Assembly (NCBI RefSeq): GCF_000150275.1
Contig: NW_002060977.1
Span: forward strand, 342,828 to 406,827
Source: Trichoplax adhaerens
Lineage: Eukaryota; Placozoa; Uniplacotomia; Trichoplacea; Trichoplacidae
Length of the DNA stretch: 64,000 nucleotides
Direction: 5' to 3'
The notes beneath the pieces are model-generated. The model saw only the letters and a list, made by a program, of their open reading frames with translations, did no database searches and was not told the DNA's origin. Position numbers and translations under genes: made by a program. Below are positions 1 to 12,442 of the stretch, in pieces (within the stretch, counting starts at the first letter, position 1; every line of letters starts with the position of its first letter).

Positions 1-26
1 TATTTAACCCCGGAACTAAAAGAAAT
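1..26 (+). CDS. 3' end of the last LRR exon of the first LGR-type receptor (partial)
   Basis: The window opens inside an exon. Bases 1-26 read YLTPELKE plus two bases of a split codon, followed directly by a gtaag donor. This is the typical end of a leucine-rich repeat (x-L-x-x-L-x-x-M/L) and has the phase-2 exit used by every LRR exon of the second receptor downstream. The next exon (223-1330) begins with one base completing that codon. The rest of the LRR ectodomain lies upstream of the window. Confidence 0.7.
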
Positions 27-222
27 GTAAGTATAACAGGAATCTAAAATTAAATTGTTATTCCAAAGAAGTCTCTATTAAAAATTGTATTAAAAATAAG
101 TATCAGTATTACAATTGTCTATTCCTAAGTCAGTCTCTAATTCTTAATAACTGATACTTTAATCCTAAACTATTATTTAACTTTTTATGACATCGCGCTT
201 CAACGATACATGTATAACATAG

Positions 223-1330
223 AACATCCACTAGAGAATATCTATGTTGCATCGTTCCAGCTACAGTTGGATACTGCAAGCCATATATTGAACAAGATGC
301 ATTTACAACATGCTCAGATATTTTATCTCATTATTCTCTCAAGTTATTTGTCTGGGTAATTGGATGTCTTGCCTTTATTGGAAATTTAATGGTTATCTAC
401 ATTCAGTTTTTTAAAGTTACTAACGAAAGTGAACCTGTTCCAATGCTGTTGATTACCAATTTGGCAGTGTCAGATCTAATAATGTCTATTTACATGCTAA
501 TCATCGGTATTGCAGACATAATATATCACGATCATTATGCATATAATGCAGAAACTTGGCTAAGAAGTATAACATGTGGTATAGCTTGCTTTTTATGCTG
601 TTTTGCTAGCTTAATGTCAGTGTTAATGATGTTTATTATTAGCATTGATAGGTATATCTATATTGCATTTCCTTATTCCACTGTTAAACTATCGCCTTAC
701 TATGCCAAAGTTCTTATGGTGATTTCGTGGTTATTTTGCTTGATATTTGTTTGCATACCAACTGCATACGGTCTGAAGACAGATGGCAACCACAGATTGT
801 ATCGATACACTAGCATTTGCATGGCAAGCAACGTTAAGAATTATTACTATCGCTTATGGATTATTGTTTACGTTTCCATTACCTTAGTATCCTGGCTAAT
901 CACATGCAGCTTATATGCTCATATGTTTATAGCAATTCACAAGACTGCTAAAGCTACTGTATCTACTGCATCTGATAGTGAAAAGCGAATTGCTATTCGA
1001 TTATTTGCGATCATTGTAACTGATTTGGTATCTTGGCTTCCTTATTATTTCTACACCATTCAGCTTCTAATCAGTCCAACATCATCTGGTGTTATTGTAT
1101 TACAATTTGCAGTCATACTAGCATTGCCTATTAATTCAGCTATTAATCCCTATCTGTACACGTTAACCAGTCCCCGTATCATTAAATTAATTCAACGTCG
1201 TATCCATAACTACACCCATTTAGGTAGGATTGAACCTCGCAGCGACGACCAAACACCACTGCGTACTAGCGGCGTAAGCGAACTAAAAGATACTTTTCCT
1301 CGTTCGAATGGCCAGAAATTAACTGCATAG
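223..1330 (+). CDS. LGR-type G-protein-coupled receptor 1, seven-transmembrane terminal exon
   Basis: This exon encodes the hinge end, seven helices and cytoplasmic tail of a rhodopsin-family LGR (glycoprotein-hormone/relaxin receptor group), a plasma-membrane receptor. The acceptor is at 221-222 and the exon starts in phase 2. It opens with a Cys-rich hinge (CCIVPATVGYCKP, then TTCSDI) just before TM1. Visible class A landmarks are GNLMV in TM1, LAVSDL in TM2 (Asp2.50 kept), the LGR-like first outer loop with HDHYA and a Trp, SIDRYIYI (DRY) ending TM3, SWLPYY in TM6 and NSAINPYLYT (NPxxY) in TM7. The tail is about 55 residues with no obvious lipidation Cys. The exon is open for 368 codons and ends in TAG at 1328-1330. 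The ATG at 389 is internal, inside TM1, so it is not the true start. The receptor looks signalling-competent, unlike the one at 36703-37921. The ligand cannot be read from the sequence. Confidence 0.92.
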
Positions 1331-1345
1331 AATTAACATTATTAG

Positions 1346-1351
1346 AATAAA
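1346..1351 (+). promoter_or_regulatory. AATAAA poly(A) signal of LGR receptor 1
   Basis: A canonical AATAAA lies 15 bases after the stop codon of the first receptor. The spacing implies a very short 3' untranslated region, which is plausible for a compact animal genome. AATAAA is frequent by chance in DNA this AT-rich, so only the position supports the call. Confidence 0.45.
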
Positions 1352-2074
1352 GGTTACTGATGAAAGGAAAAAGTACTTCTTTATAAATTAAGTTTCGAAG
1401 TGTAAATTTGGCTTCAGATTTATGGGAAGACAACTGATACTCTCACTTACAGCTATAACAGGAGACTGTATAACTGCAAATATTGAGAGATAAAACTAGT
1501 TCTCTAATTTCGTTTTACTTGAAGGTAGAAGCATCTAAGTTACTACAAGACTTATTATATGCTAAATGATACTGCAAGCAACTCACCAAAATGCGATAAA
1601 CAAGGTTTTGTTTCTTCGTTATTCTTGCTGTAAAGCTGGCTTGCAAAGGCGCTATAAGCGTATATGCTTAAATCCTAGATTGTTTACTAATACTATAGTC
1701 TAAAATAATTGCATTAGCAAAACGATGGCGTAAAGTAATTTAAGTCTACCATATCACTCTAAAATAGCTGTACTAGTACTGCTTCGTGTTAAATATTTGG
1801 GTTTATCACTACTTAAAAGATATTTTAACTTAAAAAAATATTCTAACAGCTTTTCCTATTTATTAGTAGTGTTATAATTTTGACCGAATACAGTTCGGAT
1901 CGGTTTGTGATAGTTAGTCATACCGCGCTAGCGCGTAGTAATCCAGTACATCGGTATTCATAATATTTAAAGACTTGCACAACGGTACAGCTGCTGGTTT
2001 TTGTTTTAGTGATTCGACTCTAGTCAGTCAACTCATCAGGATTGCAGTTAGTAATTGCCAGTTATCGTAAATTA
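1352..2074. other. intergenic, no gene seen
   Basis: No long open frame and no paired splice-site exon pattern is visible on either strand. The stretch around 1880-2040 is somewhat richer in GC and CpG than its surroundings, and contains a terminus-like string (ggtttgtgata near 1902). It may be the outer part of the repeat copy that becomes recognisable at 2075. Confidence 0.4.
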
Positions 2075-2345
2075 TAAGTAATTATAATTGTTTGAGAAGT
2101 TTAAGCGCCATCGTGTACGCTGTTCGATTTAGTCACGTTCAGTAGTAAGATTCATCAGGATCTGTATTATCTCAGTTAGACCGCAAGGTCAAATAATATT
2201 CAACGTCGTTGTGGATCATTACTTAGTCTCAAATAAAGAGTAACCCAGGACTAACAGATATCGGTCAGGTATTGATCATTTCAGTAGAAGCAGTCCAATT
2301 AGTACATTAGTTGGAGTACCTTGAGAATTTCCCGCATCCGCAAAG
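2075..2345 (+). repeat. dispersed repeat family D, copy 1 (inverted mate at 58728-58990)
   Basis: About 270 bp of this stretch matches the reverse complement of 58728-58990. Shared blocks include ataagtaattataattg, gcgccatcgtgt/gcaccatcgtgt, ctcagttagaccg/ca, the interval tcaaataatattcaacgt, and a cccgcatc end. Copies differ by scattered substitutions and small indels, so this is an old interspersed repeat and not an assembly duplicate. No coding capacity is seen. The edge sequences recall the ends of the other DNA-transposon-like families here, but no target duplication was found. Confidence 0.65.
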
Positions 2346-3039
2346 GCGTAGTTCTCATACAATACGTCAAATATACTGAACGGTAACAAGTAGTGCACTC
2401 ATGCTGAGCTTTTATATACTATCATAATAGCAATTTAGGCCAGTTAGTTATTTCTTTTAACATACGAGGTAAACTTATACGACTAACCTATTCTACCTTA
2501 CTATAAGTATCTACAGGATTTTATCATGTAGTCCTCACTTGTAAAAATTTAGCACTATTATAGAAATGTTGCGTAAATTGAAATAAAGTGGCGTTTGCCC
2601 ATAATATAAGTTGGTATCAATTATAATTACCTGGGTTTCAGAGTAGTCATAAAATATGCTTTCCCATCATTACTTAATAAACCTAATACTTCTGCGACAA
2701 TCGATTCCTAATTTAATCTAATATAGCGCGGCTGAGCAACAAATAGGCAGGAGCTACACCTGCTCTTAAGACGTAAAGTCAACTGAAATCATCAGAGATT
2801 GCACAATGAATTGTGGGCAAATCGTAAATGTTAATTGTTTTCGAGATATGCTTAGCTGAAATAAATACATAAAGCTGTCGTACTGCTACACACAAAATTA
2901 TGGCTAAATTAAATTACTGGTATCTAATATTACGAAGTAATTTTCGATGAGAAGACTTGCCTCATATTCAGTCGATAATATAACTTGACATTGTTTGAAA
3001 ATACTGATTGCATATGATTGTCACAAACTAGTTTTGCGA

Positions 3040-3205
3040 CAAAGTTTACGTAAAAGCAAATCTCTAAATTTCCGAAGTTTTCGGATTCAGTATTTCTTAT
3101 CTACTCACAAGACCTTAGACGCCTTTGCTTCTTCGTTACAAAGCTAGAGAACTGATTTTATTCAATGATCTGCCGAGCTTAAATACCTTTCGTCGGTGGC
3201 TAACA
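3040..3205 (-). mobile_element. degenerate fragment of transposon family B
   Basis: This stretch is similar to the reverse complement of the distal third of the family B elements (12260-12440 and 43810-44000). Shared blocks are the gcgacaaag-like terminus, aaatctctaaattt, ggattcagta, tctactcacaag, gacgcctttgc and ctgccgagcttaaatac. A second diverged copy lies at 21762-21925 and aligns with this one. Only the terminal part is recognisable; the other end is lost or too diverged. Confidence 0.55.
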
Positions 3206-3219
3206 TTGATAAATTATCA

Positions 3220-6200
3220 TTATTCGACTTTAAAGGAGCTTAAATTCTATGAGGACAATTTAACATAACTTATACAAGATGCTACTATATACTAATATAT
3301 AATCTTCTTTTCTGGCTTAAGTAATGCACGCAATATAAACCTGACATTAATGCTAGATAGTTAATAGATACCTCAAAAATTCATGCCTAAAATACTAGCA
3401 ATAAATTACAACATAGTATTTTTGCTACAAACTAACAGAAATAGTAATCTTATAAATTATTTTTTGTCGTTATATTAAACCTTTAAACTTTAAAGTAATA
3501 TCTAATATATCGTGAACAGTACAAGGATAATTTTTTAATTAATTTATTACTGTGCTTCATTGCTACTCATTTAATATATGATAGTATATGGTATATGATT
3601 GCAATTATACTATTTAGGTATCTTTATTTTGAAAGAACGAGACTGAAAATTCAGAATCCTTAATGATACATCTACAAAATAAGAAATTTCAATAAATATC
3701 CCCTTTTAGCATGGCTTCCATAATATAATTATTTTATAACGTTCGCAATGATTAATTAATACTGTTGTACAGAAAACGTCCGCAAGAATTTCGCATGGCA
3801 AAAAGTAATCGTATCTTCACAGATTAATTAGTAAATATACTTAGCAACGCTAAATCCAAACGATATGATGAGGGACCGGTAGTATAGAGTATCTTTCTAT
3901 CACAATGGCCGCGGATGAATGATTGTAGATATGGGATTACTGTCTGATAAATTAAATTATCAGTCATTCTTGTCCATCAGGAAGTTTTGATAGAAATTAG
4001 CCATTCAAAATAACCTACATGTGATATACTATACAGACGTACATTAACGGACCTTCCGGTGACATTAAGTCGGTTTACGCAATTGCCAAATGCCAAATTG
4101 ATATACTTAGTATCTTAACGCTTATATTGCATTTAATAGATATCTTAAAATTTCCTACTATCCATCATGCAATATTAATTCCCCTCAAATTATATAATTT
4201 GATTTGTAGAATGCAAAGAATGCATTTTTAATTTGTGATCCCTTGAAGTTACGTTTCATAATCTATTCTAAATTTCATACAAGAAGACCGCAGCTGATAA
4301 AATAAATTAAACTTACGCTAACAAGTTAAATCATCGAATCAAATTTTCGTTTATAAATCAGGTAGTGTAGTATTAAAATATTTTGCCTAGCGCTAATGAA
4401 TACTTACCGTATACTTTAAAATTCACAAATTTTAAATGCGATAACTATAATGTATATGTTGCAGTCATAAGCTGGTTTAGATTGTAACACGAGATCTTAC
4501 TCTAGAGCACCAGCTAACGTATTGACTAGCCTAATGTAATACTGAATACCGTAGTTTAACCTTAACGACAATCTAAGTAGCACACCTTAGCTGGCTTAAG
4601 TGATAATAAAGCTTTATCAAACACAGTAAAGACCTTGATAACTAAGGCTGATATAAACTCAAGTCAGTGACACTAGATCAGATCGGAAGAACATTCATGA
4701 CTGACTGACTACTCAGAACCTCTTAGCACGTAACAGCGGCTCCTTTTATACTCTCGTAAAAGTATCCTGGTGCATACCAGATAAACTTTAGCATAGAATC
4801 AATCTACTATAGTATAAGTGATGCCTATAAGGTCTCAGTATGAAATAGAATGTAAAAAATCTTAATGAATTTGAAATTAGTTATGAATCAATTAAGAACT
4901 AATTAGTACTTGGCACTCAACACGATATATATTAGCTCATAACCTTGAGTGTCAACAATTTTCTCCATCTTAGAAATTTATATTAACAATAATAAAGTAG
5001 CGTTCGGCACAATTAAGCATGGTCAATTAACCCAGATATAAATAATGAAAGTAGTAAATTACAATCATGAGTTGTTTTCTAGCAATATAGAATTAATTAA
5101 TTGTATACAGCTTCAGTCAATTAGCATCTGGAAAGTACTAAACATTTATGGAGCTTCGCATGCACCGTAACGGTCTATTAAGCTGTCGATACATGATTTG
5201 ATACATTGGCACACACTAATATTCATGCATAGTTACAAATACAGTAAGGAATCTACTATAACTATCAAAGACTAACTGATGTAGCCATAAATAATGTAGC
5301 CTATCATTGCGTTTCTCATCATACTCAAATTGGCACAAACTGGAAATATATAGTGATAATTAAATCTGACAGAAACTAAAGCCAACGGGTATCGGTTAAT
5401 CATTAAAGATCGTGAGTTGCTAATTCGCAATTAATCTTCCGAAAATTTCAACAAAATGCATAGGTAAATACATTATGATATATTAAAATAATGTATAAAA
5501 TCATGATATTACGCTCAGCTAGCTAAGAGTATTTCTATTTCTTTCCTAAATTTAATCAAATAGGAAATAATGGACAATTACTTTTCATGAACCATATTTA
5601 CTTATCCTTGACTTTAATCACTAAATGATAAATAACTAAATAGATTTCATTGAAAATATTTAAAGTTTACGACTAGAGTTTAAAATAAATAAAGAAAGCA
5701 TGCAATTGATGCAACCTCCACGATAATCATTAGTCCAGATTTTATTTGCGATACCAAATAGAAATAAAATTACGTGCCAGGCTTCAGTTAGTATCACCTA
5801 CAATTAAATTCAATCTAGTTTATTACAAAGACAAGAAAGAAGGTATAATTGATGCCTATTCATTAAGAAATACAAATCGTTCAGTGAACAATAAATAGCT
5901 CCATAACGTCTTATTTTTTTTTAGAAAAAGCACCGGTAATGAAATATATATATATCGTTTTAGAAATATTTAACCTTTATTCTTTTTATGACCAATATAT
6001 TACTATTCACAAAGCTAAAAGATGATCTCTCAACTCTAAACCATAGAAAATTTCAAACAATATCTTATACAAGCTTATTTCTTAATTAATAACATCCCAA
6101 AAAAAGAAAACTATAAAAATATGGATTTCAATTCTATTCCCTCAAACATGATTTCTTTAGCTGGACTCAGAGTATTATAACATCAATTAACTGCATTAAT

Positions 6201-7076
6201 TTTATCATTACTCCTACTTTGTCGCATTAATCCAAACATAACTAGTATTACTTAAAAGATGATGAATTGAGATGATAATAACAGGTAAAATTTAAAACTT
6301 CAATAACATGTATAAAATTAATATATTTTCAAGGTAGTACAATACCGTAAATGCTAATCAAGGTTTAATTTTTAGAACATTAATTCATATTCGATTTCAT
6401 AGGAAATTTTTAATAGAGACTATAGTCAATTGAGCGTTGATTATGTTTGAACTTGTTAAGAATTAAAATAGTCTGTCGACAGTATTTGAATTGTTCGCAG
6501 GCGATGGCATAATTTATTTCGCAATATTGCTAATTATAAGTTAAATATCAAATATGGATATTTAATACAAAATTAATTTAAATTGCAATAGTAATTCATG
6601 TGATATAAGTGTTCTAATCAACAGGACTAGCCCAGATTTTTAACAGATCCTGAATGATACATTTTGGATGCGTTGGCATCCATTATTAGAAAAGTTACTA
6701 AAATGATAACTCTGCATGTGGTCGCAGTTCTCATAATATTTAAAATCTATTTAAGATCGCACACTGATGAGTAAAGCATTTTTAGTGATTCCTCCGAGTT
6801 TTTTGTTTGTTACACTAACTACTGCAGTTGGCTAGGGATCGCCAAAAGAAGCGTAGTTCCTTTACAGTAGATTGCCTAGGTGACTTATCCTAGACTGGTT
6901 CTAGTCTTTATTGTCGGCGTAGCGGTGTAGCAGTAGCAGTGATAGAAGAGAAAGTATTTTTTCTCATTGTGCCACTGTACTTACAGAAATTTTAGTCCGT
7001 AACATATATAAAAGTAATAATATAGCAATTAAAATAGTCTCGTTATATTGCAATGTCTGTTTTGTATATTTATTGC
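3220..7076. other. intergenic, no gene seen
   Basis: About 3.9 kb of AT-rich DNA with stops in all frames and no recognisable exon series. Short AT microsatellite runs occur, for example near 5944. Parts near 4500-4760 and 6780-6950 are GC-richer and resemble fragments of the dispersed repeats, but I could not delimit them. Confidence 0.35.
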
Positions 7077-8192
7077 TGTAACAGTGTTACACGCTATAAT
7101 ATCTAAATCTTTTCTCAATTCAAATCACTGTGATTGTAACTTACTTATGGTAAATTGTAGATTATCGTAAAAATGTTTCGTGATAGGACTGTTGCAAAAC
7201 AGCTTTGCAACATGATAACATGATGTACGATCAATAAATCAATTCCTTGAACCGTGTATCAAGGAGCGATATCTACTCTATCTGAATAACTTTTACTCTA
7301 CTAACAGACTACACAAAGACTTAGACGCCTCGTATTTTACGTTAAACACTAATTTTAAGAATTAACTTTATTAAAAGATATATTGCGTTTATACAGTATA
7401 TTTTCCTCAATAGTTGATGAGTCATAGATAGTACGATTAACTTTGGAATCAATCACTGAATTAGACATTAATTTTAGCTACTACTCCCTAATGTAGACAG
7501 CAGTATTTACGATCATAGACATCTGATAACTAATTGAGAATAGTCAGATTACGATATATCCTATCATAGTACATTTCCACGATAATTTACAATCTACTAT
7601 AAGTAAGTTATAATCACAGTGATTCGAACTGGAAGTAGATAATTCACATTCCCTAATATAACTATTAATTTCAGTATATGCATAAATGTCACTGTCATAG
7701 AAAGCTAGTGCTATATTAAAACACAGTATATCCAAAATAGAAGTTAACTAAATAAAGATAGTCTAACAAATTTATCCTAACATAGATATTTCTACTTTAA
7801 TACAGTATATAACACTTTCACAAGGACATATTGTGGTCTAAAAAAATTTGTATTAGTCATTCGATTTCTAAGTTCATAAATACTGATGTCTTCATTAGGT
7901 AGCTGAAGATAAAAGAAACTTTTGATTCATTAGCAGATTTCAACGATAATATTACTAACTAGGATGCCTTTGCTATTGTAAAAGAGTATAAAATGCGATA
8001 CATCATATAAATAACGAGAGTTCTTAAGATTAGTGTTTAACGTAAGATACGAAGCGTCTAAATCCGCTTATAGTCTACTAGTATAGGAAAAGTATTCCTA
8101 AAAGAGTAAATATTGCTCCCTAATACGTGGTTCAGGGAATCGTCGTATTGATCGTATATTACGTTATCTTGTTGCAAAGTTGTTTTGTAACA
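7077..8192 (+). mobile_element. old transposon family A copy, split by a nested insertion
   Basis: The outer parts 7077-7189 and 7828-8192 together read as one plus-oriented family A element. The left part ends attgtaacttacttatgg...cgtgataggac. The right part resumes with aggacatattg, then attagtcatt, gtttaacgta and the terminal gttgcaaagttgttttgtaaca. Full copies have the same junction sequence (ggacatatcgtaatctg) uninterrupted. The left arm is shorter than in intact copies, so this host copy is older and partly deleted. It is interrupted at 7190-7822 by an inverted, better-preserved copy. Confidence 0.75.
7190..7822 (-). mobile_element. transposon family A, full-length copy nested in an older copy
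   Basis: This 633-bp element is in minus orientation and begins tgttgcaaaacagctttgcaaca and ends ctttcaca. It is flanked by a perfect 5-bp direct repeat, AGGAC (7185-7189 and 7823-7827), which marks transposition. It has no transposase frame; the short minus-strand frame at 7544-7735 is part of the repeat. The members (27101, 31708, 38586, 54710) share length, short imperfect terminal repeats of the type TGTnACA and 5-bp target duplications, so this is a non-autonomous (MITE-like) DNA transposon family. Confidence 0.88.
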
Positions 8193-11100
8193 ATTGACCA
8201 TTAATTTAACACATAATTGTATTTAACAATAATTTAATACTAACGATATTGGAGCTAAAATCAAGAGCGATAGGATTTTAATTATAGTCACAGTTTTATG
8301 AAATATACCATAATCTGTATCCAACTGTGACATTACTTTTCATTTAATAATGCAGTAATATTAAACTAAAAACATAGTAAGCAAAGTGATTAAAATACAT
8401 TTATGTACTAATGTAAGAAAAATTGGTGATTATTTATAAGCAAATTCAAATTAATCATTAAGCTCGCTATATGTCGCTACCGTATTTTGATGATATTTTA
8501 ATTGGAATAATATGCCTAAAGTCATTATCTAAAAATGCTACCTTTGAAAAGAGAGTCACCTAGCTAAATGAAATTCTATAAGTGTTGATGTCAACAAGTT
8601 TACTGGTTGTACCAAGTTTGCGTTAATAATTCGCAGCTGATAACATCTACGTAGTTATGTAAATTTTTAAGTATAGATTGACCCGACGATTTTTAATCTA
8701 CTTATGTAATCTATAAATAATAATCTTGTTCCTACTTAAGCACTACTAAGTAGACAATTTTTAATTTAAATTGGATGATCGACTAACAGCATTTAATGTA
8801 GTGCAAACCTTTACCGGTAGGTACGATATTTTAGTAGACAAAAGATTACCCCTATTTGTGTAATCAATTTTTATTAGAAATCTAAAGCAAATGTTTCAAA
8901 CTTGATGTAACTAAATATGATCACATTAGATTCATGGCAATGAAAACTTCGTTATAAGCTATAGCATTGGTAATAAGTTAAAGTTAACCATATTCTACTA
9001 TACTATAATTTGCCAGACTTGAAGATATTAGAAAACAATAAAAATTGATAAAATTAGGATTGAACTTTTATTATTGTGACTTTACCGAAGCCGTAATTAA
9101 CATTTACGGTCCAGTTATTCCATTATTAGTCTAGCTTAAGTAATTAAAGCTTTTATCTACCATTCTACATAAAAGGCAAGTTTTTCTTCGAAAATGAACT
9201 TAATTAGCTTTATGATTATCAGTTCAAAGTCACCTAAAGCTTCAATAGCACATTTACATTTTATATATATATTATCTAGACTGGTTCTTTCAGCTCTAGT
9301 ACCGGATATTGTGGCTATTTTAATATTAATAAATCTTTAACGAGTAATGGATTTTATAGATAATACAATATTTATTATCGTAGTGTTCTTTTACGCGTAT
9401 CTCTGAATTATAAATCGATATCAGGGAGCCAAATTAATCGCATGTGATAATACTCGGATAAAATTGCAATCAAAAATTACTCGTTAAGAAGAAAATCAAT
9501 TTTATTACAAAAAACCAATCGACTCAGGACAAATATAGTTATACAAGTAAGAGCAATTTTGTTACTATTCCTTTTGTATTTTAGAAAGTGATTTGGATAG
9601 TTAATTTACCGCAATTCATAAATTTATATTCACTAAAACAATACGATCATTCTATTTAAGTTGCCTTAACTACTTATTATGATGTAATACTGGTCTAATA
9701 TCCTATGTTGATTTTTGGACCTTATTGATGGCCTTTACTTAAGTACGAAGAATTGATTACCAATAAAATTATGAATATCTATGTAATGTAACTTAGTATT
9801 GTGATTGTAGAGTGTTCGCCATGTTCAGTATAATGTACGGTAGCGTAACTTCTATATTTATCCTAAAAGATATTTGGTAGCTATAACTATAGACTGTAGT
9901 GATATAGACTCTATACTCGACTACAGATGACTATATACAGTAAGGTGTTGAGTTACTAATAAGGTTATAGGTAAAAATAGAACCGTAAATCATATATTAG
10001 GATATTGTTAATTCATTGTACTTTGGCTGGTGTGAATAATGTCTACGTAAATGCTGTAGTCGTATTCATATCAGATTAATGATGGTCTGCAGTAGAATAG
10101 TGTTAGTAAGAATAATTTAACTATGTGTAAAATAAGGTAAAAGGTTGTCGTGCGGATTATAGCTGCAAATGCTACGAAAAGTATGAAAGCATGCAACTTT
10201 AGATTATTCTGTTAGTTCGTTGTAGAAGTCTTTAGTGGTAGTATTCGGCTAGAGTAGAGCTGTGTGTAGTTAATCTTTGTTTAAGATTCAATAAAGCCCT
10301 TATTTTTCTAAAATTTGGAATTTCGTGATCGGTATATATCACAATCTAAAATTATTGAATTGAATGAAATCAATAAAGTAAAAACAATAAACTGTTATTG
10401 ATAGTGCTATTGTTCGAGCCGAATTTTCTTGTTTTTTACAGTCTAAGTTCTGAATAGAATTAGATCTGAATGCAAAATTATTTATTCCTCGTCACAGGAA
10501 GCTAAAATTAAAAATACGAAGTAATTAGTTGATATTAAATTAAAACAGTCGCTTCATGGTTAAACTCTAGGAGAAGCAGAATGCTGTAATTATCAATAGT
10601 CTTCCAAAATTTTGAAAAGGTCTGAGATCTATTCATATTTTAATTTAGACTCTTTCTGTCAGCTTGTCATTGTATCTTGATATTTGAGCTATTTCTTTTC
10701 ATTTAAATCCACAATACTGTTAAATTAACTCTTATCGTTAGAATCTTTACCAGCAACCGCATGCAAAATCCTCGCAAGTGTGTTAAAGATGACTTCGCAA
10801 CAAAATCCAGTCCAAACTTTCTTGCTGTGCTATCTTTTCTTTTACGGTTAGTTTGATGCACTAAATTAATCTGTTGCTATTACTAGTAGCTCATTATAGA
10901 AGCAGCTGTTTTGGTCAGATTCGACTTTTGCAATTAATATCGACTTATTAAAAATTTATTTATTTTACAATAGACTTTATCAATTTCTAGTAATATTCGT
11001 AACAACATTTCTTGAAAACTGACACACTTTAGAAATTTTTCCCCGCTTTTACTATCTAAAGTTAATTTGAGAAGACCTGCCAGTGAATTTTGGTATATTG

Positions 11101-11870
11101 ATAAATCATGGGCAGACTACATTATGTTTAATGAGCGTTAGCCTTAAGATCGACATTAGACTATAAATTCCAACAATTTAGATACAATCAGGAATTTTGA
11201 AGATAATTCGAGCTGCTTTTTCTGCATTTAATTATTTTTCATTAACATCCTTAAATATTAGCTTTCAAAACTATTGATAATTAATCACTGTGCTCATTTA
11301 TTACTCTTAATAACATCTGAAAGATATTTTTAATTCGAAGGTATCTTAACCAATCCTCACTTTAATTCATGTACCCAGCAATTAATGAGCTTGTTAACAT
11401 AGAATATTTTGCACCAGTAGTATTCGGCTTTATATTTATTAATAAATAAGAAAATTGAATTAGCATCTGTTCTATTCCGTAAGATTCTGCAAGGAAAAAA
11501 TATACTGAAAAATATTTAGGGCTTCAAAAATTTAAAAAATTTATTAATTCATTAAACCTGGGTATGAGCTCATTATTTCGATTACAGCTTAAGCGCCGAT
11601 AGTAGAAGCTACGTAGGTAACGTGATCAAAATAATGTTTGCCTAAAAAAATTAAATTACCCAATTTACGTGCACTTGCGTTAAGCTCATAACATACCTTG
11701 AAGTAGTCAAAAAAGGAGAAAAAGTTACCTTAATCCATAGCTAAAATTATTCACTATAATAAAGGGACTATCGGGCATGGACCTATAACTATCTAATTCG
11801 CTCGATTATACGCGATACATACCACTGGCTTTAAGTAACTAAAACAAATTTTTTTAACAATCATTAATAC
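8193..11870. other. intergenic, no gene seen
   Basis: No reliable gene. A few short protein-like frames exist, for example on the plus strand near 11070-11145 (EFWYIDKSWADYIMFNER then stop) and on the minus strand near 10780-10920. None has a supporting exon series. The rest is AT-rich with frequent stops. Confidence 0.35.
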
Positions 11871-12438
11871 CTGTCACAGTGCAAACTACCGTGAAGAGTA
11901 AATGACTAAATTTAGTGTTTAACATTTATATATGGAGATAACTAATAATGACTAACAGTAAGAAGTACGGTAGTTAGTATTTTATTACAGTAAATTATGC
12001 TACACTGTAGAAAGAGTTCTCATAAGGTAACTAATGTTAATTGATTATAGTGTTACGTCTTGTAACGCTTATGATAAATATCCTGAAGATATTCAATTAC
12101 AGAAGATACTATATATAATTCTGTGTATGGACATACTGTAATCTAATTATCTAGAATCGTTCAGTACATATCTAAGATTATGAATAATTTCTGTATTAAT
12201 TTAGCTATCCAATATGAACTAAATTTCATGAACTGTCATGACTCATGCATGATAGCAGCTGCCGAAGGGTATTTAAGCTCGGCAGATAGTTAAATAAAGC
12301 AGATTTCTATAGTTGCCTAACGTAGAAAGAAAGGCGCCTAAATTCTTGTGAGATAGTTAAGGGATACTGAATCCCGGAGACTACAGTAATTTAGAGATTT
12401 GTTTTACGTTATCTTTGTCTCGAAGCTAGTTTGTGACA
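11871..12438 (+). mobile_element. transposon family B, copy 1
   Basis: About 568 bp, homologous along its length to the element at 43424-44000. It begins ctgtcacagtgcaaac, then accgtgaagagtaaatgac, and ends gaagctagtttgtgaca. AATAC occurs immediately on both sides (11866-11870 and 12438-12442), consistent with a 5-bp target duplication; the exact boundary is uncertain by one base. Like family A it carries no transposase frame. The related ends (TGTnACA) suggest that families A and B were moved by the same kind of transposase. Confidence 0.8.
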
Positions 12439-12442
12439 ATAC

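Noticed and set aside
7544-7735. Minus-strand 63-residue frame
   Set aside because: Entirely inside the family A transposon at 7190-7822; other copies do not keep the frame.
11045-11145. Plus-strand phrase RRPASEFWYIDKSWADYIMF then stop
   Set aside because: Looks protein-like, faintly like a DUSP-type W-Y-x-x-D/S-x-x-W pattern, but no splice sites or partner exons were found.
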